Shown here piece by piece: positions 8,521 to 17,437 of a DNA stretch of 53,226 nucleotides. This DNA is from Alphaproteobacteria bacterium UBA3768 (GTDB taxonomy: Bacteria > Pseudomonadota > Alphaproteobacteria > CAAHEQ01 > UBA3637): positions 1 through 53,226 of the forward strand of contig DFFU01000017.1 of NCBI GenBank assembly GCA_002372315.1. Direction: 5' to 3'. Both the position numbers and the translations under genes were made by a program. Under the pieces are notes generated by a model. That model worked only from the letters and a program-made list of their open reading frames with translations. It was not told the DNA's origin and searched no databases. The first letter of the stretch is position 1. Every line of letters starts with the position of its first letter.

Positions 8521-9639
8521 CTATAACAAAGTTTGCTTTATTTTTTCTAAATCATTTGCTTGAATGGACTCTTCAGGTTGATTAAACACTTCTGAAAATG
8601 TTTTTAATTGCACAGGTCCACCAGATGCCGTTCTGCAAACAATGACGTTCATATCATTCCAGGTTTTTAGCATATCTTCGGCATTGATTAAATTACCTTT
8701 GCGTTCAACCAACAATGGTTGAATTTTGAATGTGATGCCTGCATCAGATAATTTTTTATTCAAATTTTTAGATGACATAACTAACTTGAAAACAGGAGAT
8801 GTCCGATGGTCTGTTTCGGAAAACCATAAAGGATCTTCATCATTAAAGGCTTCTTCATCGGCTAACCAGTCCCCCGATTCATCATCAAATGTAAATAAGA
8901 TTAGCTTGCCTTGACAGACAGCCATATCCACCTTTTGTCCTTCAAAAACAACATCGGGCAGATGAGTCCAATTTGTCCGTTGTAAAATTTCTTCAATGTT
9001 TTCATCCACAGATTGATTTTGTGGCAATTGAATGTCTGATAGGGGAAGTTCTGCCATTTCACGAAAATCAGGCCCAAAAGAATCCCATGTCGGCTTTTGT
9101 TCGGATACTTGAGGAGAAATATTGGGCATATTTTCAAGCGAGACATCGGGAGACTTGGACGAAGGTTGATTTGTAAAGGCTACATTGGGTGTCTCTTGTA
9201 ATGGTTTTGTTCGCATTGTGGGGCCAAAAGAGGGCATAGCAATGGGCCTTTGGGCGGTAATAGGTGGTGCTTTGTGTGGCTTTGCTTTGATAGTATATTG
9301 CTTCTGAGGTGATCGATTGGTACTGAGAGGGGATTTTTTGCCTATTTTTTGAATAGGATTCAATGATTTTTTTAAAAGTGATTCCCACCGAATGGAACAT
9401 GCCCAATACCAGAGGATAAAGTACAATGGAAAGGATAAAATAAAGGAAAGTAAAAAAATCCAATCTCCTCTATTGGAAACACGCCATCCCGCTGCTATTT
9501 CATGAAATAAAAAAGTCCAAGAATCCCACGAAAACAAACCAAAACGCCAGTTGATATACAAAAAACCTCTCAGCCACCAACCAAAAAATAGCAGCCACAC
9601 AACAAATCCAATTAAAAAAGTTCGCTTCGGATTTTTCAT
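8521..9639 (-). CDS. Membrane protein of the coupling-protein operon, unknown family
   Basis: 372 residues. Two membrane helices (about 8-29 and 60-83) separated by a Trp-rich stretch copy the two-helix layout of the coupling-protein N-terminus, though sequence identity is weak. A Pro/Gln/Ser-rich linker (about 95-215) leads to a soluble C-terminal domain (about 220-345). That domain reads VDMAVCQGKLILFTFDDESG and SPVFKLVMSSKNLNKKL, faintly like NERD or restriction-endonuclease-like folds, but the usual E-x-K is missing (FTFDD). First gene of the operon, 11 nt before the next. It may be an adaptor between substrates and the coupling protein; that is inference. Confidence 0.6.
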   Translation of the reverse strand: MKNPKRTFLIGFVVWLLFFGWWLRGFLYINWRFGLFSWDSWTFLFHEIAAGWRVSNRGDWIFLLSFILSFPLYFILWYWACSIRWESLLKKSLNPIQKIGKKSPLSTNRSPQKQYTIKAKPHKAPPITAQRPIAMPSFGPTMRTKPLQETPNVAFTNQPSSKSPDVSLENMPNISPQVSEQKPTWDSFGPDFREMAELPLSDIQLPQNQSVDENIEEILQRTNWTHLPDVVFEGQKVDMAVCQGKLILFTFDDESGDWLADEEAFNDEDPLWFSETDHRTSPVFKLVMSSKNLNKKLSDAGITFKIQPLLVERKGNLINAEDMLKTWNDMNVIVCRTASGGPVQLKTFSEVFNQPEESIQANDLEKIKQTLL

Positions 9640-9727
9640 ACTTTTTCCTTACTTTGTTTGTATTATACACAAAATAAAACTATTTGACCAGTAAAAAATG
9701 ACATTTAATTTAAAATTTTTCAAAAGC

Positions 9728-9756
9728 TTGCAATGGATTAAAAATTAAAGTATAAT
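9728..9756 (+). promoter_or_regulatory. Promoter giving a leaderless DnaJ-domain mRNA
   Basis: TTGCAA (9728-9733), 17-nt spacer, TATAAT (9751-9756). The predicted start falls on or beside the A of the ATG at 9763. No ribosome binding site could fit between them. Confidence 0.55.
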
Positions 9757-9762
9757 GTAAGA

Positions 9763-10311
9763 ATGAAAAGAAAACTTCCACCCAAAAAACGTTTGCATGA
9801 CTGTGATTTCCCTGGTTGTACAGAGGCGGGAGAATTTCGTGCCCCGAAGGATAGAACTTTGCGTTCACATTATTGGTTTTGTCAAAAGCATGTGGCAGAA
9901 TATAATAAAAATTGGGATTTCTTAAAAGGTATGACCCCTGATGAAATTGAAGAGCAACTACGCAATGATACAACGTGGCAAAGACCTAGATGGAAACTAG
10001 GAAGCCATGTGGGAGGACAGCCTCATTTTAAGGATCCTTTTGATGTTTTTTCAGAAGAAAAATTGGGAATGGATGGGGGATATAACCCACCTCACAAAAA
10101 CGTACCATATCCCAAAAAAATACAAGAGGCAGTGGCTTTTATGGATTTAAAATTCCCAGTCCAACTACCTGATGTGAAGAAACGATACAAGCTATTGGCT
10201 AAAAAATACCATCCAGATATCAGTAAAAAGGATGCATCCCTATTTCAGAAATTGACACAATCCTACACATTAATTGTGGATTATATCACAAATAAATCAA
10301 TCACAAACTAA
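9763..10311 (+). CDS. DnaJ-domain protein with N-terminal Cys/His cluster
   Basis: 182 residues. C14, C19, C40 and H43 form a likely zinc site in a domain typical of alphaproteobacterial proteins (CDFPGC, RAPKDRTLR, WFCQKHVAEYN). The C-terminal 60 residues form a J-domain with HPD at 150-152 (KYHPDIS). A J-domain stimulates DnaK ATPase, so the protein probably recruits DnaK to a client bound by its N-terminal part. It lacks the Gly/Phe and CxxCxGxG regions of true DnaJ, present at 31858. A promoter ends 6 nt upstream. The stop codon overlaps the convergent barrel gene stop within four bases. Confidence 0.85.
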   Translation: MKRKLPPKKRLHDCDFPGCTEAGEFRAPKDRTLRSHYWFCQKHVAEYNKNWDFLKGMTPDEIEEQLRNDTTWQRPRWKLGSHVGGQPHFKDPFDVFSEEKLGMDGGYNPPHKNVPYPKKIQEAVAFMDLKFPVQLPDVKKRYKLLAKKYHPDISKKDASLFQKLTQSYTLIVDYITNKSITN

Positions 10312-10985
10312 AAGCTATAACGAGCGCCCACATAAACATTATGTGCTTTGGATTTTATACGTAACTTACTATCCTCTGAAGTGCCGTCTTCTCTAAGAGT
10401 ATGTTTTTCTCTTTGAATGGTGCCATAATCCAAAAAACGATATCCCATATCCATTGCCCAGTTACGTGTGATCTCCCATGTCAAACCTGCGCCCACTTGC
10501 CATGCAAAATGATTTTTGCTGACCTCGGATTTAGCATTGTTAAGTTGATACTTATTTTGAAATTTAGCCCGAATATGAGCTAATCCAATGCCAGCCCCGA
10601 TATAGGGTTTTACTGGAAAATCAATGGGAAGTTCCAAATAGGAGTTGAATAAAATCGAACTGGTTTGAATTTTTCCGATAACTGTTGATTCAAAAGTTCC
10701 ATCATCACTGTAAAAATTTCGTGTTATTTCTGTGGAATCATTGGCGTTGCCTTCAATTTCTGCACGCAAATACCCCGCTTTCAAGCCATAAGCAACACTG
10801 ACGCCTGCCAATCCCTCATTCCAGGATTGTTTAGGGGGGGCTTCAACACCTGTATACTGCTCTTTGGTTTGGTGTTTTGAATCATAATAACCGCCTCTGA
10901 TAGCAACATATTCTTTAATATCCAATGCATACGCTTGATAAGTCGTAAAAACGATTGCGGTCGAAAGAAATAGTAATTTTTTCAT
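10308..10985 (-). CDS. Outer-membrane beta-barrel protein (OmpA-like or opacity type)
   Basis: 225 residues. A Sec signal peptide (about 1-20, cleavage after AYA) is followed by alternating hydrophobic strands: VAIRGGYYDSK, KAGYLRAEIEGNAN, PYIGAGIGLAHIRAKF, WQVGAGLTWEI and NWAMDMGYRFLDYG. It ends in VYVGARYSF with a terminal Phe, the barrel-assembly signal. This fits an 8-stranded barrel of the Omp25/porin-family type; such proteins act in envelope stability or surface interaction. A strong AAGGAGGGT site precedes the ATG. It is divergent from the autotransporter, suggesting a shared outer-membrane region. Confidence 0.85.
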   Translation of the reverse strand: MKKLLFLSTAIVFTTYQAYALDIKEYVAIRGGYYDSKHQTKEQYTGVEAPPKQSWNEGLAGVSVAYGLKAGYLRAEIEGNANDSTEITRNFYSDDGTFESTVIGKIQTSSILFNSYLELPIDFPVKPYIGAGIGLAHIRAKFQNKYQLNNAKSEVSKNHFAWQVGAGLTWEITRNWAMDMGYRFLDYGTIQREKHTLREDGTSEDSKLRIKSKAHNVYVGARYSF

Positions 10986-11082
10986 GAGACCCTCCTTCTT
11001 TTTCCCAATTTTACAAAATATTGGAAATAAGTCAAGAAAATTTTGAGGTTCGTAAAAAATATTGATTGAATTTAAATTTTTC

Positions 11083-11111
11083 TTGCAAAGTTTAATCGGA
11101 TGTGCTATACG
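11083..11111 (+). promoter_or_regulatory. Autotransporter promoter
   Basis: TTGCAA (11083-11088), 17-nt spacer, TATACG (11106-11111), with TG one base before the -10 (extended -10). The predicted start leaves a leader of about 30 nt ending in GGGGGTTAG before the ATG at 11149. Confidence 0.5.
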
Positions 11112-11148
11112 AACAACGTAGTTGTTTGTATCAACAAATGGGGGTTAG

Positions 11149-14100
11149 ATGTTTCGCAAAAGTGTTGCTTTAATTCTTATGGCATCACTGCTTTGTACGA
11201 CTTTTGACAAAAAGGTTGCGGCGGCCCCTATGACGATGCAATACATCTATGCTTACGTTCGTCAAGGTCAGCTATTTCAACTGATGCCTTATTTACAAAA
11301 TAGTCCTTTACTGGAAACTGAGGATCAGTATGGTTATACTCCCTTATGTTATGCGATTTACAATCATGATAAGGTGATGGTTCAAAAATTGATTTTTTTG
11401 GGTGCGAATGTGAACGCATATTGTATGAACTATATCCCTTTGACAGATTTACGTTCTTTTGGATTGACGCGTCGAGGTGTGGCCTCAGATGCTTATTACA
11501 GTCCTAATCGAAGATCCATGCATATGCCATCACTATTGACACGAAAGAATATGTTTACATTGGGGTTAATTGGAACGGTGGCAGGATCGGCTGCATTGAT
11601 TGCCAGTATCTCTAAAGGGGGAGGTGGTAGCCATAGTGTACCAATAATTGGTGGTAGCCCTTCAAAACCTGAAACACCAAGTGATGAGACAGAGCTAGAA
11701 GATACAACAACAATCCCTGCAACTAAATACCCAGAACAATGCCCTAAGGGGATGAGTTTGATTAATGGCGTTTGTACAACCCCAGTTACTCAAGGGGCCG
11801 ATGGCAGTGTTGAAATTGCCGATATTTCAACACAAAGTCCTTATTACTTGGCTGAATTTGGTGGTAAACTTGTAAATTCTGGGGCACTTTCCTATATGGG
11901 GTCTACAAGTGAAACTATCGTTGGTATGCAGGCAAATGGTGTTTCTGTTTCGGCTTTATCTGCTGATGGTCAAACAGTTCAATTGAATAAGGCAGCCTCA
12001 GTTAAAAATGCTTCTGATGCATCAATTACCATGTTAGAGGATGCGGCGGATGATTTGGGTATCATTGCCATGTATGGGACTTCAGCAGGCACAATCAATA
12101 ATGATGGCAGCATAAATATCGTATCTAAATCACATGCAGAATCGGCCGCGATGTTGGTGGATCGCAATGATGCTGCTGGTATTTCTGGGATAGGTGAGAA
12201 TATCACTAATAACGGGAGAATTTCTGTACTAGATCAAGGGGATGGTATGGGAGTTTTAAGTGCAATTTCAGCACCGGGGCGTGGTATTACTAACAATGGA
12301 ACAATTGATATTGTTTTAGACACAGATGGTGGGACAATAAATGAAAATACAAAAGGAACAGCCCATGGTATATATGGGCGTAATATTGTAAATAAAGGAA
12401 CTGTTACCCTTTCCACAAATGCGGCAGGCGCTAATACTGCGATAAATACGGAAACTTATTTGCTCAGAGGGTATGGGGATATGGATAGTACCATTGCTAA
12501 TGATGGGGTGGTAAATGTTGATTTAACCAATATCGCTTGGGGAATTTATGGGGTATGGTCGGATGAGGCTGCTGAAAGTGGTGTTACTGTCAGTAATACG
12601 GGTACAATAAACGTTTCTGGTACGCTTTATAATGATGCCCAGCAATACCAAGCAAAACATGTATATTTGTTGGGCGCGGAAGGTGGTATTTCAGATATTA
12701 AAAATACGGGAACGATTAATGTTGGGACAACAACTGTTCCCATTGATGTTAGCATGGGTGGCATTATGAATGCCATGTATGGTTTTTCGGGGACAATGAA
12801 TAACGAAAATAAAATCAGCTTTAATCTATATGCTGATCCGTCTATATCTTCTGGGGCTTTTTCCGCCTATGCAATGTCATTAGATAGGGGAAATTTAGTC
12901 AATGATGCGGATGTGAATTATTATTTTACAAACGAAAAGGAAGGTTTTGAAGGTACAAGCAATCAAATAATCAATTTAAGTGCAATCAGCACAAACACAG
13001 CATCAGTTACAAATAATGCAAATTTAACAGCCGTTTTACAAGGATCATCAGCGGATGGATCGTCCTATACTGGAATTAAAGGCGGTGGATTAAATACAGA
13101 TTTAATTTCAGCAATCTCAAACATGGATAATATGGATTTGATCGGAATGTCCACAAGCTATGGTTCTGTTACGAATTCTGAAAATGCCAGAATTTCACTA
13201 AGGACAACAGGAAATAATGCGGATTTAAAGGGGAGCAAAATTGGATCAAAAGATGGAACAGGCTTGAACAGTGGCTATGTCTATCTCAATCATGATGGGG
13301 GCAGCGGAAATATTTATGGTTTTGATGGTGGCAATCAAGGCGTTATTCAAATTGAAGCACATGATATGACAGGGAATTCTTATATTTCTGGTGGGGAAAC
13401 TTTCGATGCTATTTCAGAAGAGGGGGAATCCTCTGATGTTGAAAACACAACAGATGCAAGTGGGATCATTAATATTTCATTGACTGGACAAACTTCAGGC
13501 GAAGTTTATGGATATGAATACAATACAGGCGATGAAAATCCATCTTATGTGTCAGCAAATACAATTAATATTAAGGCAGAATCGTCTACACGCAGTGGCG
13601 ATCTATCAGTGTATGGATTGACAGCAAATGGTGCCCCATTGGAACGTAATGGAACCATGACATTAAAAGTTTGGGCCAATCCGACATACAGAACAGAAGT
13701 TGTGGGACTTTCTGGAAATAATAGCAATTTGACAAACAATGCGGGCAGTGTTGTTAATTTGAACGTGGATCTAAATGGAAGCACCAATCATTATATTGTA
13801 GGGATGGAATCTATTGATGACCATATTTATTATGATGAAACAACGGATATGATGCGATCAAAAGAATATCATGAATATGTTGCACAAAACAATGGAACGT
13901 TGAATTTGAATATTTCTGGCTCTGGCGCGACAGATAGCAGTCATTATTACGAAGGTATTCCTTTTGATGTTGTTGGGATGCTCACGAATTCAGTGGCAAT
14001 TAATACGGGTACAATTAACTTGAATGTGGATAGTTTAGCGGCTAAAACGGCAGGAATGGTTGCCTATGATGGGGGTATGATTATCAATAAAGGGACGATT

Positions 14101-16026
14101 TCATTTACGGGAAATGCAGATAATTTTGTACCTATGTATGCCACAGGACACAGACAAATTTTTGAAGATGATTTTTCCCAAACAGCGACGTCTTCGACTG
14201 AAGTTGTGCGCCAAAGAGATTTTTGGGCCACCATTTATAATATGGGCAAGATCATTGTTAAAAAGGAGGGGAATCTTCCCCCAGAAGGTGCAGGCTACTA
14301 TTCCACTTATGCGAATTTAGATGAAAAACCGTTGGAAAATTTATGGGCGCACCGTGATGAAAATGTAACTATTTCTTGTCAAGATGGAAAGTGTGTTGTT
14401 TCTAGTCCCAAAAATGCCCAACTTTCCTGTGAAGGGGATACATGCGTTTTGGTTTCTCCCCCTCCTGAAGACAATCGAGGTGATTTTACAAAATTTGGTA
14501 CACCAGTGGACGCTCAGCCCATTCAACTGCCTGGCTACTTAGGATCTTCCATATCTGATAATGAAGAAGACAATAATGAAGGGGATGATACAGGGGGCAA
14601 TGAAGGCGGCGATGACAACAATGGTGGCAGCAATGGAGGTAGTGATGAAGGGGGCAGTGATGGAGAAGACGATCCCGTGATTGATCCTATAATAGGACCA
14701 ACTTCCTTTGCCCTTTCCAAAACAAACACAATGCGTATCAATGATGGAATGCGCTATGTATCAGAGCTTGGGGGATCGTTTGAGGCTGATGGCATCCATT
14801 TACAAGGTGATGTTGTGGCGGGAAAGACAATTGTACAAGGTTCCAATGCAGATGTTTATGTATCGGATGGTTCGGGGCAAGGGGCTGTCTTAGGGGATGG
14901 TGATTTTTCCCAAGTTGGACTTTCTTCTGAATCAGCAATGTTTCAGGCCAGTTATGCGCGTAATCAAAATAATTTAAATGGTGCGGATATTGTTATGAAA
15001 CGCAAATCATTTTATGAGATGATAGGTAATACTTCCTTGGCGACATTTTTAGAGAGAAATTATGCACTTGGCAATAATGTACCCTTCTTTGATCAGTTAA
15101 AATCTTTTGGTTCAGTGAATAGCTTGGGTCAATCATTGGACCAATTGAGTGGTAAAGGTATCCTTTCACGCTTTAATTTTGAAGATATGATGATGATGAG
15201 AGAAATCAATTTTGATATGAATGATAAATTATTCCACAATACAGAAGATGTTTTGGTTACACAAGGTTTGGTTAAACCTATGGCATTTAAAGGGGACACA
15301 GGATCAAAAGCCAAATATTCGTTGATGTATAAAAAGCACGGAAACATTTCTGTAGGATTGGGGGTTTCTTTTGCAGATATTCGTTCGGATGATGGTCATA
15401 AAGAAAATAAAAATAAAGAAATGTTATATCAAATGAATGTCCCAATTGGGACGAAGATTTTTGGGGCGCACCTTATGACTTCTCCATATTTGGGTTATGC
15501 CCGCAGCAACTACGAACGTATAGGGTTTAATAATGCAAATTATAAGGGGACAATTGAGAAGCGCGTCTTTGGTTTAACGAATGAGATACGCTATCCAATC
15601 GTCTTTGGTTCATGGACGGTTGAGCCTGTTTCTGAATTCAATATATTGGGGTATAACCAACGTGGTCAAGAAGATAAAAAAGCTTATAGTTTGAATGTTG
15701 AATCACAAACTTCTTACTCCGTAGAAGGGGGATTAGGGGTATATGTGAGTCAAACAACAAACTTGGCAAAGGAAGGCACTTTAAGACTATCCTCTGGGGT
15801 GGTTGTTTACCATGAATTTGCAGATCCTTATCTGTTAAACGTAGGTATGAATGGAATGCAAGGTTCATTTACCTTGCGTGACGATGCACATTCACAAAAT
15901 CGGGCCGTTATTCGGGCAGGATTCGACTATAAACAAGAAAATTTATCCTTATACGGGGCGCTAACTTCCTATATTGATAATGAAGTACGTACCAATATTA
16001 AATCAGGAATGAACTGGACATTCTAA
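11149..16026 (+). CDS. Type V autotransporter with ankyrin-like N-terminus
   Basis: 1625 residues. A signal peptide (about 1-25, AAA before PMTMQ) is followed by one or two ankyrin-type repeats at about 55-100 (DQYGYTPLCYAI, KLIFLGANVNA). A hydrophobic Gly/Ala helix lies near 140-158, then a GGGGS linker. The passenger (about 210-1080) repeats patterns such as NNGTI and NTGTINV, as in beta-helix adhesins. Two CX4C units (SCQDGKC, SCEGDTC) lie near 1075-1100. An acidic Gly/Asp/Asn linker (about 1125-1180) precedes a further passenger part, and the final 270 residues form the barrel ending in NWTF. Probably a surface-exposed adhesin; ligand unknown. Its stop touches the convergent algI-like stop. 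Confidence 0.88.
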   Translation: MFRKSVALILMASLLCTTFDKKVAAAPMTMQYIYAYVRQGQLFQLMPYLQNSPLLETEDQYGYTPLCYAIYNHDKVMVQKLIFLGANVNAYCMNYIPLTDLRSFGLTRRGVASDAYYSPNRRSMHMPSLLTRKNMFTLGLIGTVAGSAALIASISKGGGGSHSVPIIGGSPSKPETPSDETELEDTTTIPATKYPEQCPKGMSLINGVCTTPVTQGADGSVEIADISTQSPYYLAEFGGKLVNSGALSYMGSTSETIVGMQANGVSVSALSADGQTVQLNKAASVKNASDASITMLEDAADDLGIIAMYGTSAGTINNDGSINIVSKSHAESAAMLVDRNDAAGISGIGENITNNGRISVLDQGDGMGVLSAISAPGRGITNNGTIDIVLDTDGGTINENTKGTAHGIYGRNIVNKGTVTLSTNAAGANTAINTETYLLRGYGDMDSTIANDGVVNVDLTNIAWGIYGVWSDEAAESGVTVSNTGTINVSGTLYNDAQQYQAKHVYLLGAEGGISDIKNTGTINVGTTTVPIDVSMGGIMNAMYGFSGTMNNENKISFNLYADPSISSGAFSAYAMSLDRGNLVNDADVNYYFTNEKEGFEGTSNQIINLSAISTNTASVTNNANLTAVLQGSSADGSSYTGIKGGGLNTDLISAISNMDNMDLIGMSTSYGSVTNSENARISLRTTGNNADLKGSKIGSKDGTGLNSGYVYLNHDGGSGNIYGFDGGNQGVIQIEAHDMTGNSYISGGETFDAISEEGESSDVENTTDASGIINISLTGQTSGEVYGYEYNTGDENPSYVSANTINIKAESSTRSGDLSVYGLTANGAPLERNGTMTLKVWANPTYRTEVVGLSGNNSNLTNNAGSVVNLNVDLNGSTNHYIVGMESIDDHIYYDETTDMMRSKEYHEYVAQNNGTLNLNISGSGATDSSHYYEGIPFDVVGMLTNSVAINTGTINLNVDSLAAKTAGMVAYDGGMIINKGTISFTGNADNFVPMYATGHRQIFEDDFSQTATSSTEVVRQRDFWATIYNMGKIIVKKEGNLPPEGAGYYSTYANLDEKPLENLWAHRDENVTISCQDGKCVVSSPKNAQLSCEGDTCVLVSPPPEDNRGDFTKFGTPVDAQPIQLPGYLGSSISDNEEDNNEGDDTGGNEGGDDNNGGSNGGSDEGGSDGEDDPVIDPIIGPTSFALSKTNTMRINDGMRYVSELGGSFEADGIHLQGDVVAGKTIVQGSNADVYVSDGSGQGAVLGDGDFSQVGLSSESAMFQASYARNQNNLNGADIVMKRKSFYEMIGNTSLATFLERNYALGNNVPFFDQLKSFGSVNSLGQSLDQLSGKGILSRFNFEDMMMMREINFDMNDKLFHNTEDVLVTQGLVKPMAFKGDTGSKAKYSLMYKKHGNISVGLGVSFADIRSDDGHKENKNKEMLYQMNVPIGTKIFGAHLMTSPYLGYARSNYERIGFNNANYKGTIEKRVFGLTNEIRYPIVFGSWTVEPVSEFNILGYNQRGQEDKKAYSLNVESQTSYSVEGGLGVYVSQTTNLAKEGTLRLSSGVVVYHEFADPYLLNVGMNGMQGSFTLRDDAHSQNRAVIRAGFDYKQENLSLYGALTSYIDNEVRTNIKSGMNWTF

Positions 16027-17436
16027 TCAGAACCTAAAATAAATAAAGGGATTATAGGTGGATGCAGCAATAGAAGATACAGATAACAAAAACAGAACTA
16101 AGATCCACAAATTTAATCCCAAGTGGGCAAATTTATTTTTAGGGGTATAAACGCAATTTTTGAAAATTGGAAAAGAACATAAAACAGCAACAATAAAGGC
16201 TAAAATTTCAATATTATTCACGTAATAATCAAAATCATAAAGGGCGTGAACACCTTTTAATAATCCAAACATGTTTTGGATATAACCGAAAGCATAAGTT
16301 ATGTCTTGCGAACGGAACATGACCCAGCCAATCATTAAAACAATCAAAAAATAAATATGTTGTATAGGGGCAACTTTTTTGCTTTCAATTTTTATCCAAC
16401 CCGTCAATTTTTCAAGAATGCAGAACAACCCATGCCAGATTCCCCACATGACGAAGTTCCAACTGGCACCATGCCAAATACCCGTGACCAGAAAAACGAT
16501 AAATATATTTAAATAAGTACGAACATTTCCTTTGCGATTACCACCCAAAGGAATATATAGATAGTTTTTAAACCAAGAACCCAATGAAATATGCCACCGA
16601 CGCCAATATTCTGTGATGGATTTTGAAATGTATGGATAGTTAAAGTTTTCCAAAAATTTAAATCCGAAAATAGAACCCAAACCAATCGCCATATCTGAAT
16701 AACCCGAAAAATCAAAAAAGATTTGAAAATGATAAGCAACTACACCAAGCCACGCTATTTTTGGGGAAAAAGAAGAAACTGGTGCATCAAAAATTTTATC
16801 TGCAACTGCCCCCAATGTATTGGCCAAAAGCACCTTTTTGGCAAGCCCCACAATAAATCGTTTGACTCCATAAACAACTTGAGTAAAATCCTCAGTCCTG
16901 TTTTCAATTTGATCTGCAACATCAGCATATTGAACAATGGGGCCTGCGATTAATTGGGGGAATAGACAAATATAAAGGGCCAATTTTGCAATGCTTTTTT
17001 GAACTTTTACAACATCACGATAAACATCAATTAAATATGACATTGCTTGGAATGTGTAAAATGAAATACCAATAGGCATAATAACTTGAATGGCATTGAA
17101 ATCTGATGTAAATAAAGTATTTAAATTATCCACAATAAAATTAAAATATTTAAAGTAAATTAAAAAACTAAGATCCGCAAAAATTGTTGAGATTAAAAGA
17201 GCTTTTTTGTATTTTGAAAATTTATCCAAACATATCGCCCCAATATAGTTGATGGCTATTGTGGTCAACATGACAATTAAATAGCGTGGTTCTCCCCACG
17301 CATAGAAAAAAATGCTGGCAAATAATAATAAATAATTTTTATAAATTGCTCTTGGGAAAAATTGCGATACAATTAAGTATAAAGTACACACAATCGGTAA
17401 AAATAAAAAGATAAATGTCATGGATGAAAAAAGCAT
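16027..17436 (-). CDS. MBOAT-family polysaccharide O-acetyltransferase, AlgI-like
   Basis: 469 residues with about ten membrane helices. AlgI/PatA-type proteins carry acetyl groups across the inner membrane for O-acetylation of polysaccharide or peptidoglycan. The opening FSSMTFIFLFLPIV and FASIFFYAWGEPRYL are typical. Conserved histidines are visible in GIWHGASWNF (H322) and WGIWHGLF (H335, the likely catalytic one). PYISKSITEYWRRWHISLGSW is another family block, here quoted only as its first residues and position (about 260-280). It follows the SGNH partner by 1 nt, with a weak GGA site. No alginate or other polysaccharide synthase is nearby, so the acceptor is unknown. Confidence 0.9.
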   Translation of the reverse strand: MLFSSMTFIFLFLPIVCTLYLIVSQFFPRAIYKNYLLLFASIFFYAWGEPRYLIVMLTTIAINYIGAICLDKFSKYKKALLISTIFADLSFLIYFKYFNFIVDNLNTLFTSDFNAIQVIMPIGISFYTFQAMSYLIDVYRDVVKVQKSIAKLALYICLFPQLIAGPIVQYADVADQIENRTEDFTQVVYGVKRFIVGLAKKVLLANTLGAVADKIFDAPVSSFSPKIAWLGVVAYHFQIFFDFSGYSDMAIGLGSIFGFKFLENFNYPYISKSITEYWRRWHISLGSWFKNYLYIPLGGNRKGNVRTYLNIFIVFLVTGIWHGASWNFVMWGIWHGLFCILEKLTGWIKIESKKVAPIQHIYFLIVLMIGWVMFRSQDITYAFGYIQNMFGLLKGVHALYDFDYYVNNIEILAFIVAVLCSFPIFKNCVYTPKNKFAHLGLNLWILVLFLLSVSSIAASTYNPFIYFRF

Positions 17437-17437
17437 T

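Noticed and set aside
9134..9463. 109-codon alternative frame inside the operon's first gene
   Set aside because: Same-strand shadow in the low-complexity linker; no start signal.
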